From positions 992,001-1,056,000 of the forward strand of contig JAFCMP010000235.1 in NCBI GenBank assembly GCA_017506865.1: a DNA stretch of 64,000 nucleotides. Direction: 5' to 3'. Positions 18,862-32,900 of this stretch are shown here, one piece after another. The stretch's first letter is position 1. Each line of letters starts with the position of its first letter. The translations under genes were made by a program, and so were the position numbers. The notes under the pieces were generated by a model, which was given only the letters and a program-made list of their open reading frames with translations, made no database searches and was not told the origin of the DNA. The DNA comes from Tribonema minus (lineage: Eukaryota > Sar > Xanthophyceae > Tribonematales > Tribonemataceae).

Positions 18862-21800
18862 TGCTGCCGCTGCCAATAATCAGCCCTGGTGGGCATGCTC
18901 TTCCCATGGCCTTGCAGGCGCCCCCAGGGCCAAAGGTCGGCAGTTGAGCAGCGTTGTCATGGAAGTGGAAGAGCGTGTGCTGCGCTGGCGGCTGCGGCAT
19001 CGGCGGCACGGACAGTGGCAGCGCGAACAGCGCCACCGGCTGCGCGAAGGCGCCAAAGCCGTGGCAATGCTCCAGTGGCTGGCCCACGGCTGCGGCGGCT
19101 GACCGCATTGGCTGACGCGGTGGTGGCGGCGGCAGCAGCGCGGCAGCATCGACCAGCGGCCCGGCAGAGGCGGGAGCGCCGCGTACTGGTGATGGGCGCA
19201 GGGTGGCAACGCTCATCATGCGGCGCGGCGCGTCGCGTGTGCTGGCGGCATGCTGAGCCGTGATGGTGTCCGCGAGAGCAGCAGCATAAGTCCGGGTGGG
19301 CTCGAGCACCGGCATCGGCATGTCCAGGGGGCAGAGGTCCTGGGGGGTGGAAGGGGGGAAGGGAGCAGCGTGTGAATTGCCAGTATGTTTGGTAGAGTGA
19401 TGGGGGGGACTGGTCAATGGCATAGCTAACGATATTTGCCACTTGCGTATCGCGGACTGTGAATGGCACAGCTATGTAACGATATTGGCCACCTGCGTAC
19501 CGCGAACTGGGAGACCAGTACATGTGCGGTGTTCCCTCCGTCAACGATTACACCTTAAACTTTGCAGCGTCACTGACCACGCGCCTGACGTGCAGCGCAC
19601 GGACGCAAGTGCCTGTGAGAGTGAGCCTGCGATCATTGTGCGGTGCAGACAAGGCGGAGGCCCCAAACACGCTCAATGTGCTGAATATACGGAGTGTTGA
19701 TGCAACTGCCAGTGCTGAGCGCATGCTGCAAGCACACACACGCTTAATGCCGAACGCAGGAATGGAATGCAGAGGTGCCTGGCAAAGTTGAAGTTTGCAA
19801 GTACTTGCTTGCACACACTCTAGGTTCTCTCAGTGGACGTATGCTGCTTCAAAGTAACTTCAAGTTGATGCTTTCGCAATAGTTTGGCACGGGCCCCTCA
19901 CCTTGCCCGTGGCCAGCTGCTTGAAGATGGGAAGGTGTGTGGGCGCCACCGCCGGTCTGCCATTGGCAGCAGTCTCAGTGGGGATGCCCTTGTCATCCAG
20001 AACAGTCTCCACGAGAGAGTACCTGACCAGAGGTGCCGCGTGTGAAAGCATCGCGCAACAAGTCAGCATACACAAAAGCACCTAGTGTGATGTTTGGCAG
20101 AGGAACGCATCGAGACAGTTTGTGGACGCAATAAAGCGGGCGCCATCAGCAAATGGTCAAGGCGGCATTTAACGTACGATGCATCATGGGGAGGAGCGGC
20201 GCTGCAACAGCCGCTTAGCCTGTCGTGAATATGCCAGCCTGGTAAAGCGGCACGACCATGTGACAGTCACACAGACGCGTGCACTGGTTGACGCACTCCA
20301 GAGCTCGTTTTACAACAACACAGTGGGCTGTGAAAACCACGCCACAGGATGTGGCTATGTAAAAAAAGCGCCATGCACTCGTGGCTGATGTCGGCGGTGA
20401 GGAACGCGCCGAACGGTAACATTTTTTGCGATACTATCTTCAGGTTGAGTGATTTACGTGTGCTGAGGGGATGTCTCGCGTGCTCATGGCGATGCTCATT
20501 ACCACAAGATGTCAAAAGTTACAACCGTAACCCTTACTTTGCCAAAGCAAAAACCTTGCCTTGAATTGTGCCGTCAAGCCGAGCCGCCATCGCTGCTCAT
20601 ACAGGCATTCTGAGGCATGCCATGATGTAACCCTACCCTTACCGTAGCCCTAACTCTATCCTCCACCCAAACCCAAACCCTCACCCTAACCCTCACCCTA
20701 ACTAAACCTAACCTACTTGACCCTCAACCTTGAGTGCGGAGTGGCACACATTGGGCAGTAAGACTGCAAACGACTCATACCCATACTACCTGTACATGTG
20801 ATGGCATCTTTGCTCTGGCGGCGGCACAAGGGGTTTGCCGAGCACTGCTTGCATGCTGTACCCAAAAACCCTACCGCCATGCATGAGACCTGCACTACAA
20901 CTCCTTGCGCCGACACATCTCACCCAGCACTGTTGAAGTAATTGAATACTGCGTGCTCTGCCGACCCGACCCGAGCTCATGCCACGGACATGACGCACTT
21001 GCTTTTACAGCACCATCGATTGATTCTCTCACCAGAGGTGGTAGACAGCGGCGGCGGTGACGTCACCAGTCTTGTCAGGGTCAGCCATCGCACTGTTCAG
21101 CTCGTAGGTGGCCTCACACGCAGGCATGTGGCTTCCGGCAGCAGGTACGGCAGCCGGCGGTGTTGCTGCAGGTGCCTCTGCTGCTGGTGCTGGAGTGTGT
21201 CGGAGAACATCCTAGAGACCAGCAGCGGTGGTGACAGCAACGCCGGTGTCGGCCACAACTTGCATTTAGGTGTGTAGTACTTGTGCTGCTGGCTGCAACA
21301 GTCAAATGCTGTGTGCGATGCAAAACAGCTGCCTTGCTGTGTGTGTGCGATGCAACACTGCGTGGCTTCTTGCGAGCATGGCACTGACGCCCTTGAGGGC
21401 AGTGTCAAACGCGCTGTTCTCGACTCTCTCACCAATGATTTGCAAAATGAACAAGAGCGTGAATTCGTGCATGGTATATACTTCGAGTTGGGGTGCACGA
21501 GGCCTGCACGTCAACTTGTAGTACTACCGCTGTAGGCAAGCAATATCATTCAATGAGTCATGACTCATGGTATCTTCCATGAAAGTCCTGCGTACACGCC
21601 ATTAAGCACGGCGGTGCGCTGCATCGATTTGCAGTGTGCCTGACTTATAAGGACTCCGGACTCGCAGCTCTGAACCTGAAGCCTTAGGTCATGAACGCAC
21701 CGGCCAATAGAAGATGTCGCTAGCCCCCGGCGTGGGCGACAGGCCCAGGCCGCTGCCGGGCCCGGTGCCTATCGGCATGCGCACTTCAGCAGCGCGCAGG

Positions 21801-24800
21801 CTCTCAGTGCGTGCGGAGCGCGGACTTGAAGTTCTGCTGCTGCCGGGTGTGGAGAGCGCCTCCGATGTGGTAGTGCCGCTGACATCGTGGGTGGCGGGCT
21901 TGCTCCGCAGGCACGGATCGTGGATGAAGACGCAGCGCGACTGTGGGTGTGAATTGGGGGGGGGGAGAAGGGGTCAGTGTGCAGCAGCGCGTGCTTGCTG
22001 TTGAGCGGTTATTCCGTGAACTTGATTGAACTGTAAAGGACGCAATGAGAACATTTTCCGGATCACGCGGGGACTCCGGAACGGTGTCTATGCTGCATCA
22101 AATTCTGCGCTTGCAGCTGCATGCGATCCTGACCATGATGGCATTTGCCGTTGAGTTGTGCCAAGCAATGCTGTAGGTCCTCAAGGCAAATGTCACACTG
22201 GTTCTGATGCAATCATTCAAGTTGGCGCCACCTGAGACCCTGTTGTACATGATGTTGAAAAGCTGTTGGTCGGCAGCCTTCTATAGCAACTCCTCAGCGC
22301 TCTACAGCCAGCTGCCGCATTACGTAGCAACGTGATTTGAGTGCCTCAACTGGAGCAAGCCTTGACTCAGACCTGAGGCTCCATCTTGAAGAGGCAGGCA
22401 TGCGTTCATTGAAGCTTACAGCGTGTGATGCGCACTTTCAGGAACTTGAAGGGAAGGCACATCCGACGCGCCATGACTGTCTCAGTGCCAATGCCAACTG
22501 CAGCAACTTCAAAGTCAAAACCGCACTTCCGAAATCAGCACAATGTGTGTCACTGCAGTCACTGTGCATGCCGAGCATCGTGCAGCTTGAACTTCTTGAA
22601 GCAGATGCCATCAGTGCCAAAAAATCCGCCTACTTTGACCATACAAGCCATGGTAGAACTTCTGCGCTACATCAAAATTTGAATCTCCCTGCAAAAAAGG
22701 TGATGAACACTCTGAGACTCCATACCTGATAGGGGCAGCTTCCAGTGGCAACCCATGTCTGTGCAGATAGCGGGAGGGACAGCAGGGGGAGAACTCTACC
22801 TGTGAGACTGCAACTTCAAGTTGAATATCACCACTGACTGCAGAGCATGAAATACCTGGCCACGTTCAGGCCACATCGGATTCATATGAACTTCGTTGAA
22901 GTTCACTTGAAAATGATTGTCAATAGATCGAGACTTTCAAGTCTGTAGATAATCCCCGCAAATAGTATACTTGTACGATATATCCACGTGAACTCTGGCG
23001 TGATGATGCCGCGACGGACAACGATGTGCCGCGGCGGACCACGACGTGGCACGTTGCCGAGCAAAGCATTGGCCAACTTGGAGTTCAACATCAATGGCGG
23101 CCGGCATTGTGACATTCAGTCAGGCTGGACACTCAGTTTGATCGTGTTGGAAAAATGGCCCTCACTCATTCTGATAGTATTCTGGTGTTTGATTCAGTAT
23201 CAGCACTCATCGGTTGCACGTTACGTGACGTGCAACTACATGATGAGAATGACCGTTACATTACAGATAAATTTCTCGTGATTCTCCTAATAAATACTAC
23301 TGTTTGTTGTTCGGGTCTGGCGTGGCGCCTACGCTGGCGCCTGCGGGCTGCCTGCGGCAGCCTGAGGTCTACCTTTGACTCTCTCTGCACTGCATGTGCA
23401 TATATAATATATTCCCAGGGATCGGAAGCCGCAGTGTATTGAAACGTACTACATAAGTGTGCACATGGCATTTAATTTATTCACTGAGCGCACAGTGTCA
23501 TCTGGTCCTGCAAAAATTTGAATGGGCCAAGTGCAGCACCTGGTCCAGAAGCGGCTGTTGCACCAATCATGGTCACCGGTGACCTTCAAGATCCGGCAGT
23601 CACTGTGACTGTCTGAGGCTTCAAAGTTTTTTGCACAACTTGCCATTCAAGTCAGCTAGTGCCAATTGGCAAGCGACCTGCGTCATGACATGAGGCGCTG
23701 CGTGTGCCACCGTGAAACGTAAGCAGCTGTGAGAGGTGTAGTACCACTTCGCATTTGCCATCAGTGAATACTATATGTAGTACATACAATTTGAAATAAT
23801 TTTAAATGTGGGATTTCATCATGTACGTCGCTAGCCTCGGTAATTGCTCTACTGTGAGCTGCCAGTGTACAAATCATTAGGTTTTGAAGGTCCGGCACAA
23901 TCATTGATGTCTGCAATCCACAGTGACTGGAAATGGTATGTCATAGTGCCGCACTTCCATCGGGTGCTTGCATATATACAGACTAGTAGCGGACGGTCCT
24001 ACGCGCGTGACAGAGACTCCAAGTCAGAGTGTGTCGGACGTTTCACACTCAGACTTTAAACCAGCACCAATCATGATGCCATATGATGATCTGAATCAGT
24101 GCCACAGTGCAGTGCTCTGACGTGCCACAGTGACCCGCGTAAAATCGTTCGAAGGCATGTGCAACTTGAATGAAACAGGTTCAAACGTTCCTACTAGCAC
24201 TGTGACTGGCAGGTGTTCTGAGACAGGCAGCGAAGAGTTCATTCTGAATCACTAGACTTAGTATTATTTTCAAAAGAGTACTAGTAAGTGTTGTCGTAAA
24301 AGTTCATGCAACTTGAAGTCGGTTTGACACTGCGACAGAGCGCGATGCAGCGCAATTAATTTGCTCACTTGTACATATTCGGTCACATTTTCCCTCAATA
24401 TCATACATTGCGCCACGTAGTGTACGTAGTGTAAGTGAAGGTGACACTAGCAGGTGAGGCAACTTGAACAAATGTGCCAATTAAACGTGAACGTTGCAGC
24501 TGTGGAGCTGCCGAGTTGAACTTTTGACATTGTACCTACAGAGCTGCAGAGTTGTTGAACTACATTGAACCTTCAAGACTTCAAGTACATCCAAGTTGAA
24601 CTGTTTGACTCGTGGCCAATTGCTGCAGCAGCGGCGACCACGGTTATTGGTGGAAGGCACTTGCGGCTAACCATCCCTTGTCACCTAGAGCTCTTAGACT
24701 ACGATCTTTTGATTCGTTTTCATTATAATAATATCATTTTCCAGTCCAAATCATCCAAGCAAATCCCGCCGGTTGACAAATTGAATTGCTGGTCAATATA

Positions 24801-25858
24801 CAGAGCCAGCCTGACCTTCAGGATAAGCAAGGGGGGCGTTGCCAAGCAGCTAGCTGCTTGGCTTGGCAGCTAGCTGCTTGGCAGCTGCGATAAACTGTGC
24901 TGCCTGAGTGTGAAGTGGTCAACTTTCATCACGACAAGAGGAAGTGTCACAAAAGGCTCAATTAATTACTGCAAAACTGTGCGACCTTTCTGCAGAGCTG
25001 CGCGACCTTTGCGCGAGCTGATATGTATGAATAAATAAGACCACAAAAAATTCTAGTGTGGCACACTCACCATGCATGGGTAGGACCGGAATCTGGCTGC
25101 ATTTGGTATCCGGCCAGCTTTCTCCATCTCGGTGAGAGTCTGCACCTTGAGCTCAGATTGCCCATGCGCAAAAGCGCATTTTTCTCCATACAGGCAGGTG
25201 CCGTTCTGCCAGTTGCGGCACAGCTCCGTTTTCCTATTGGCTTCGATGATAGGGCACATGGACGCGCATCCCTTGTCGAGTGTAGCGCCATTCAATTTGG
25301 AAGATCGCCGCCTCACCGAAAGCGAGGCGCCGGAGCGATGCCGTCGCGCAGCTGCCTGCAGGAGGTTTTAAACGAGGATAATGCCACCCTCATGCCGTCA
25401 GCCTCTGGAAGTTAATGTGACAACTTGAAGCGACGCTGCTCCAGCTAGGCCTGTCGTTCCGCTGCTGCAAGGTGTGATACTCGAAGCAGTTGTGGTGCAC
25501 AGCAGGAACGACTGGCCTGAGCTACACCGGAGGATGGTGCAGCAGCCAGCTGGTGCAGCAGCCAGCTGTTCGTCACAGCATGATACTGTCACGGTGCAGC
25601 CCAGACTGGATTGAGCAGCGCTTTGCTACACGTCAAAGATTGATTGAGTTTCAGCTTTGAAGTTCCCCATGCCTGCCTGCCAGCCGTGACACTCCCGCCA
25701 GATCGGGACCGCCGCTCACACACAGCGCAGCCTCTATGTCCACCAGCCCACATCAGATTGACGATACGATCCAGGCTGGCGTGTGGGATGAACCAACCTT
25801 TATCGTTATCGTTCAGTATGTGCGTCAATCAAACACTCACCGTGCCGCTCAAGCTCAT
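18746..25858 (-). CDS. Tandem CCCH zinc-finger protein (left-arm copy)
   Basis: Seven exons join in phase to 489 residues: 25858-25841, 25355-25071, 22758-22726, 21940-21701, 21211-21033, 20022-19902 and 19339-18746. Finger 1 is KTELCRNWQNGTCLYGEKC then AFAH (CX7CX5CX3H). Finger 2 is assembled from three exons: PCM + TWVATGSCPYQ + SRCVFIH (CX8CX5CX3H). The middle piece is a 33-nt microexon. This is the TIS11/ZFP36-like double finger that binds AU-rich RNA, so a role in mRNA turnover or translation is inferred. After the fingers come a Ser/Pro-rich exon, an Ala/Pro stretch, the motif HLPIFKQLATGK and a Pro- then Gly-rich tail. Exon 1 (MSLSGT) is the least certain; it is supported by ATG, donor and phase, and the same structure exists in the right-arm copy. 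Confidence 0.85.
20626..20714 (-). repeat. Interstitial telomere-like tract, CCCTAA strand
   Basis: Degenerate CCCTAA/CCCAAA/CCTAACC repeats lie in a CCCH intron. The right arm has the mirrored TTAGGG tract in the equivalent intron at 62437-62620, so it was present before the duplication or was copied with it. Confidence 0.75.
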
Positions 25859-27036
25859 GACACACAGGCGCCTGCAGGCAGATCGTCTCTGCGCGTCGCG
25901 TCGCGTCGCTGGCCGAGAATGGAGGAAGTGTAGCGCGTGCATCAGCTGCACTGGTGCACCACCTACTGCCTCATTATCAGCCCCTTCGTCAATGATCTCC
26001 ATATTTATGGATCTTATTGAACACTGCCTCTTCGGCAGTGTTCACCTTCAACTGCCAATCTTCAAGCCATGGCTATGACACACAGCTCAGCCTTTCTAGA
26101 TCTAAGACCTCCCACAAACGATCGCAATTGTAGAAGACCTTTATTCATAAAAGCCAATAGAAGGTCTATATATACATAGAAAATCTCTATCATGAGTGAA
26201 CAAACAGTGAACAAATCATGATCTAAGGGTGGGCTCACCGTAACTTAATTTTTTGTAAAGACGTCGGTGGTTTCCTCCTGTCAGTGCAGTGCCATATGGC
26301 AGGGGCAGTGCTCAGGGGCTTATCACGAGAACTTTGTTTTGCTGCCGTGGAAGGCGATGCTGCCGTGGAAGGCGATGCGCAAGAAGCGCGTTCGCTTGCT
26401 GTTGTGTGCATCAATGACCCTCCGGGCCTTGTCAAATTTGCTGAACTTGAAGGCACGGGCATGCGGCGGCCAGCCCTCAGGCTTGCATTTGCCGACATTG
26501 CTATGATAGCTATAGCCCTAGGGGCTCACTGAGTCAGGCTTGCACCTCCCCAGTGAGCACTTCGTGCTTTAGAAGTTTGTACCATTGTCACATACGCCAT
26601 GAGAACAACAGTGAGAGCATGATCTCATTGCATCGCAATGATTATAAATCCTAAGGCTTCCAGTTAACCGGCTACAGAGCTGCCCACTGGCACTAGCAGG
26701 CTGCCTCAGGCTGCAACATTTCTACTAGTAGACACAAGCCATCGTGTGACAGCATGAAGATGCAAGTGAGCACTGTCCACGTCACGGGGCACTGCAGGTG
26801 TTTGTGGTGGCCCCCGGGGCGATACCACATTTTTCAAGTTGATACAATCATAGCAACAACTTGAAGATCAACGCTGTGAGTTGCAGTACAGCATTTGTTG
26901 GATGAATTAGTTTACGGACATGCAGTGCATGCCTGTAATAGCGAATAAATTGAGAACAGCTTGAACTTCAACTACGAGAAAATCAAGGGAAAAACCAACT
27001 TGATAGAGACAACCAGTGCGCGGTGATGGCGTACAT
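25859..27036. repeat. Intergenic region between CCCH and TRAF/LamG genes
   Basis: Likely contains the CCCH promoter and the TRAF/LamG 3' flank. An 18-bp unit GCTGCCGTGGAAGGCGAT is tandemly duplicated at about 26340-26376. The 87-aa ORFs around 26.3 kb look like low-information frames. No gene recognised. Confidence 0.5.
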
Positions 27037-29950
27037 TCAGTCTGCCGCTACTGTACTGGCCATGCCAGCTGTGCTGCCCCCAGTACTACCCTCCAACTTG
27101 AAGCCTGCCATGCTGAGCTCACCCTCCTCACCCTCCTCCTCCAACGCTGGCGGCGGCCGCGGCAGTGGCAGCGGCAGCGGCACCGGCACCGGCACCGGCA
27201 TCAGCACTGGGGATGGCGGCGGCGATGCATCGTACAGCATCGTGAGCGCTTCCGGACTCAGATTTGCCGCCACTGCGACAGCTGCGTCCGCATCGCTCAG
27301 AACCCAGGGTCGCTCGTACGGCCAGCGCTGCCGGCCGCGCGCGACCTGGGCGCGCCTGACGAGCGCTGCCTCCGCGCGACAGAAGCGCGCCACGTGACGC
27401 TCCACGCGGTTGGTGGCCATGAGCACCTCGCACAGGTGGCAGTGCACGAGGCGCCACTCGCACGCTTCGCGCTGCGGTGTCACGTGCACACGTGCGGTGG
27501 CAGGTTTTACGGCAGATTGACACAAAGTTAGCTTCAAGAAGTTCAGGTTGTGTCAGCGGACTTTGCTGCAAGCCGTCGCTGCGCAACAATTGCAGTACAC
27601 TACTCCCAAAGCAGTCATAGCGCAAACTGCGACCGTCACACGTGACTGCTGGGCAACAACTTCATGGACGCTCGATTGCGCTCACCAAACTATGTGTTGA
27701 GAAGAGGCTACAGCTATTCACCAGCTCCAACATCATAGCTCAAGCAAAAGGGGCACATCAATCACCAGCACATGGACAACTCTGGGCAGCGCATGAGCTG
27801 CTTCTCATCTTGAAGCTGCAGCAGCACACAGTGCTTTCGTTGCAAATGTGACTCAAGCTTGCCTGACAACGAGTGACACAGGGTGGTGCACCAATCTCAC
27901 AATACTCTGCAGCCGTCGATGACAACCTCTGTGCGACAGCAAAGTACCTCAAGACAGTTACGGTGGTAATTACTTGGTGGTGCAGGTGCAGCTTGCGCGG
28001 GTACTGAGCGTGGCACTGGTCGCACGTGACGGTGTCGCGCTGCATGTCGCCCTTGGCGGCTAGCGCGCACATGGCCTTGTGCGGAGTACAGTCGTCCTGT
28101 ATGTGCTGCAGGGGACCGCAGGCAGGGGGAAGGGGTCATCCTCATGTATCATGTGTTGGCATGCACTCGCTGGTTGGCCCACCGCTTGCGTTCGCGCGGC
28201 GCCTTCAGACGGCCTCCCATGAAATGCTGAGCGCATCAGTGGACCAGAAATAGCGCATTCTCGAAGTGCATACCATGTCCTGTGCATCTAGCGGCAGTTT
28301 GTGAAAGATGCTGAGCATCACTGTCAGTGATTGATGCTGAGCATCATCATCAAAAAGGAGTACACACGTACCGCATCGAGAGCGTCCAGCGGCACCGTCG
28401 CGCCGCACCCCGGCTGTGTGCAGGTCACCTCGCGTCGCGTGCACTGGCGCGCCAGATGCAGCCTCAGGTCCTTCATGGCCACCTGCGGGGGGGGTGGCCG
28501 GGCACACGGGCCATAGAATCAGTGCAGCACAAGAGTACTTTTGTGAAGTACGCACCCTTGATTGTTAGTCATACAACTCTGCGGAGTGTTGTCCAAGGCA
28601 TGTGGTTAGAGAGCGGCGCCTGTGCGCGGCGACGGGGCAGGCGGCGGCAGCTGCTTGGCGGGAGCGGCGCGGAGGAGCAGGAGCAGGAGCAGCAGGAGGA
28701 AGGAGTTCGCAGCAGGGGTTCCAGTGTGCGGCCGGGGACACCGGGGGGGGTAACACTAGCAAATAGAAGGGCGGGTTTTAGTAGATATGCTTGCTTGAGT
28801 GACAGCATCAGCCTTTGCAGCACCAGTGCCTGGCACTTAGTGATCCATGACCATTGTCCTCAGTTCTGGGCGCTGCTACCAGTAGCCCAGGCCTGCACAA
28901 AGCTGTTCACGGTTAGGACCATTTTGGCAGAGACACGGGAGGCCTCAAAGTGGGTCTGGTCGTGTAGAGGCAGTAGCTTGGGCACTTTGGTGCAGCATGA
29001 TAGTGGGGACCGATCGGGGTTTGGGTGGGGTTTGTTGGGGTTGGGTTGGACTCTTCGTAGCAACAGCATTGATACCCTTAGCACCAGTGCCTGGTGCCCA
29101 GTGATCATTTTGCCTAGAGGCGTGAGTCAGACGTGTCAGCATGGTCCTCAGTTCTGGGCGCTGTCAAAGGCGACCCAGGCCTGCATAAATTTTTTTCAAG
29201 ACGGGACAAGTGTGCCTCACGGCTGGGCAACCCTAAGTAGGGTTTGGTTGTGGGGTGTTGGTGGTAGTGCGAAGAGGGGGAAGCCTGTTTGCGTTTGAGT
29301 CTCTCTTTGGAGAAGGAATGTTGCATTGAGTGCACATCCAAAGAGAGGGCTTTTCGCGCCCCTTGCGAAGCGAAATTAATAACAGTACGTAGTGTACAAC
29401 AACTTTGGTAGGCGCGCAAAGCAGGGTGCGCCTGCACGACACACTAATAACAATGGTGTTTGTATGGTTTTTCTCAAAGGCTGTGAAGTGACGTGCTACG
29501 GATCGACACTTCAAGACTTGCGCTACCAACCCAATGTTACGCTGGCTGCAATCACCGCCTTCAGGCACAGGCGCGTGCGTTCCGGTGTTGCCCAGCACCA
29601 GCAAGGTCAATCCACTGAAATCAGGCCTGCCAGCATAAGGACCAGTGGTAGCACATGGCAGACGTGCTCATCTAATACGGTGTTTCTGTCAATGATAAGT
29701 CAATGCGGTGTCCCCGGGAAGGCGGTTTCGATGCCATGCGGGCACTCGTCGCCCCAAGTCAAGCTCGTGATATGTGATGGCACGTCTGAGTGCTGACTAA
29801 CAAGCGGCGCGCTGCGCAGCCGGAGCGCAGTACTGCCCACGCGTTGAGCATTGCTGCATGGCCATGCATCAGCGACAAAAAATGACAGAAGAGCGCACAG
29901 ACCCATATGACGCTATCCCTGTGTGCAGTCCACGCCGTGCAGGTATCGCA

Positions 29951-29981
<31 letters not shown>

Positions 29982-32900
29982 TGTATACCTCTTGGCCGCA
30001 TGCGCGCGGGCAGGGCGCAATGAGCAGGTGCGCGCGCCCCCTTAGCGCGAGTCGCGCGCGCCGCATCTCCACCGCGCACACGTGGCGTTCCTGCCACGAC
30101 GGCGTCGGCGGATCGCCGCGCTGCATGGGGAGGTAAGTTCAAGCGGCGAGGCAGAAGCACCTCGTTCAGAATGCGACTGGCGTATTTTGGCGTGCGATGT
30201 GGAAAATGCACTGGTGTCAGCATGGTTGCTACCGGGCTGCCCGAGTGTGCCTCTCACAGCTCTTGCCGCGCGTCGCGCGCACCCTGCTTGAAACGATGAT
30301 GCTGTTGTCTGACAGAGGTGAGGTGTGGAACACAGAAGGAAGTATAAGCATCAGGCGCCTCAAGTTGACTAAGGCGTTGCGTGGCAGCACCACCTGACTC
30401 ATACATCCAAATTCAACATGTACTTCAACGTATGTATGCACATACACTGCGGGTCACTTGCTCTCATCTTATGATCCACTGGGGTCACAGAAACACACAG
30501 GCGCATCATGTTCGTGCTTTGAGAATTACAGCATGTTACAATACATGCTCCTCCAACACTGATGTGACTCGTCCGCTTGGAGAGCTGCGTTCTGACACTG
30601 GCACGTCACCTCTTGCGCTTCGGACGCGGCCCACGCCACCGCCGCGCCTGCCATGACGGCCCTTGGCCGCTGCGCAGTCACGTCAAAGGTGTACACGCCC
30701 TCCCCCTCTTCAAACGTCCAGTAGCCAAGCAGGCCGTCATGCGTCGCGTTGTCGGGCAGCAGCTGCGGGCAAAGGGCATCGTGCGTGCGGACTCAGTCTG
30801 ATTACGTCTGCGAGATGTGCAGAAACTTGATGAGCATTGCACTCATTTCCCATACACTCTAACCCCCGAGTTGAATATTGCAAGATCGCAATGATGACAT
30901 CCAGCAGCTGGCTCGAGTGAGTGTTGGGTGCATTTGCATAAGAAGAGGCCGACGTGACGTCTAAGTACTTCTTTGTTGCGGCATGTGGGCGTGCATTTCT
31001 GCAGCGCATGAGGGTGAATGCCGTGAAAGTTATGCACCATAGTCTCGGTGTCGCGATATCTGGATATGGGAGCAAACGTGAAGAATGCCGCGCGAAGCAC
31101 CGCTGAATCGAGTGCTGCACGTCGGCTGAATTGCTGCTGCTTGTGTACCAGCACTTGCTGCTTAGACGTACTGAGCAGCTGATGAGCATCACAGCAATAG
31201 ATCGTTGCTGACACATGTCTCGAAAGTCATGCTCACACGCATAACACACTCATTCAAGGCACTCGCACCATGCCGCCAGCTTGAAGGTCATACCACGCTG
31301 CGACTAGACACCTCCCATGAAATGATACTGCCAGCTGCACTGTTCGATATCTTCAGCGTCTATACATCATGCAATGAGGAATACCTGTGCTTGTGCCCAT
31401 GTGAACCCATGTCATCAACACATTGAGCGTATTGCTCAAGTGTGGAGCATATTGTGTCCAATTGACCCAAACCTGATGCAAACCCTGAATTACTAGTCTT
31501 ATTCTTCCTCAAGGCCGCGTTCTACCAACTAGGAGTGTGTTTGTGCTCCTACCTGATGCATGCTGTGCTCTAGCTCCTTGGGACCCCTTTGGACTGCCCA
31601 GTACCTAGTCGGGGGGGTCAACAAAACAGTACAGACCACTTGCAACAATTAGTGATTAGTGTGTACAACACCAGAACCGCTCAGAAGCCTCTGAAATATG
31701 CTGCACTTCTTTGACAACTCGCAATGGATTTGCACGCTTGTCTTGCCAAGCAGCAATGATTAAGGAACAATTACGCTTAGCAAGGAGGAGCGTCACAGGC
31801 ACATGAAACATGCCCTGAAGTTTGTCAGTCCAGAATGTGCTCTGTTACGCATAATGATCAACAAATTTTCATGTTGTGGCGTCCTTGACATTACTTCAGT
31901 GACAGTCTGTCCCGCTCCCGCTGCCGCTGCCGCCGCCGCCAGCTGCTCATTCAACGTCGCCATCTGACCAGGTCTATGCGTACGGCACAAACAATACAAG
32001 CGGCCGAGCCAGCGCCACTACATACGGTCACATTTGCCATCGTTGAGGGGCTGCGCGCACCTGATCTCCTGCAGCAGACACGCCGCAGTGCCACGGGTGC
32101 CGCCAAAGTGGCCCATCGGCAGCGCGGGCACGTCGCTCGCATCCAGCGGGAGCCTATCGACGGACCTGCACGTCGACGAAAGCACCAGCATGCATCACTT
32201 CGTCTGAGGTGTTGTACTTCGGAAAGCGCACGGCACCAAAAGTGGCCCATTCAGCGCCGGCATTTTGCTTGCGTCAAGCTGGAGCCTATCAGCAGACCTG
32301 CGTGATGAACTGAGCAATACCATGCATCAGTTCCCCCAGAGGTCGCCGAGTGCTTCAGTTCAGCTGCACACATCCGCTGTGCCAGGTGTCATGCTTGAAG
32401 TGTGAATATTCATGTGCACGCCCAAAGCAGTGGGACTGCGCCGGTAAGGTGCTCGGTGCTGCTGATGCGGCGACGGGAATAACGCTCATGCCGCTCCGTG
32501 GCATTTGAGCGTGCGGCCGACAGTACATCCAGTTTGATGCAGGGCCATTCGGCAGTCACATGTACACTGTATGTAGCCGCTGCCCCAACTGTGCTTCGTT
32601 CATGAAGCGTGATGCCCACGACCACTACTGGTGCCGCCCGTTACTGGGGCGTCATGCCTAGTTCTGTTTCCATTAAAGAGGCGCTCCACGGCCTTTCTCG
32701 AGTGCATTCAATGCAAAGCGTCCTAGAGGCATCTGCCCCCCCCCCCTCCCCCTCTTTGAGTGCATGTGATAGGCGCCAATGCGGAGGCCGCATACCACGC
32801 CGCAGTGTGCCGCATGTGAGCTGCAGTGCTCAGCGCTTGGCTGTGACTCGAAGCTTGTGAACAACACAGCGCACACACATGGCGCAGACGCCGCAGACGC

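Noticed and set aside
22726-22774. Exon reading CTDMGCHWKLPLSG
   Set aside because: My first frame for this conserved segment; the acceptor at 22760-22759 and phase 0 give TWVATGSCPYQ, which completes a proper CX8CX5CX3H finger.
25589-25828. 79-codon ORF conserved in the other arm (58461-58700)
   Set aside because: Lies in CCCH intron 1 on the same strand. Similarity is explained by the duplication. No splice sites tie it to the gene, although an alternative exon cannot be excluded.
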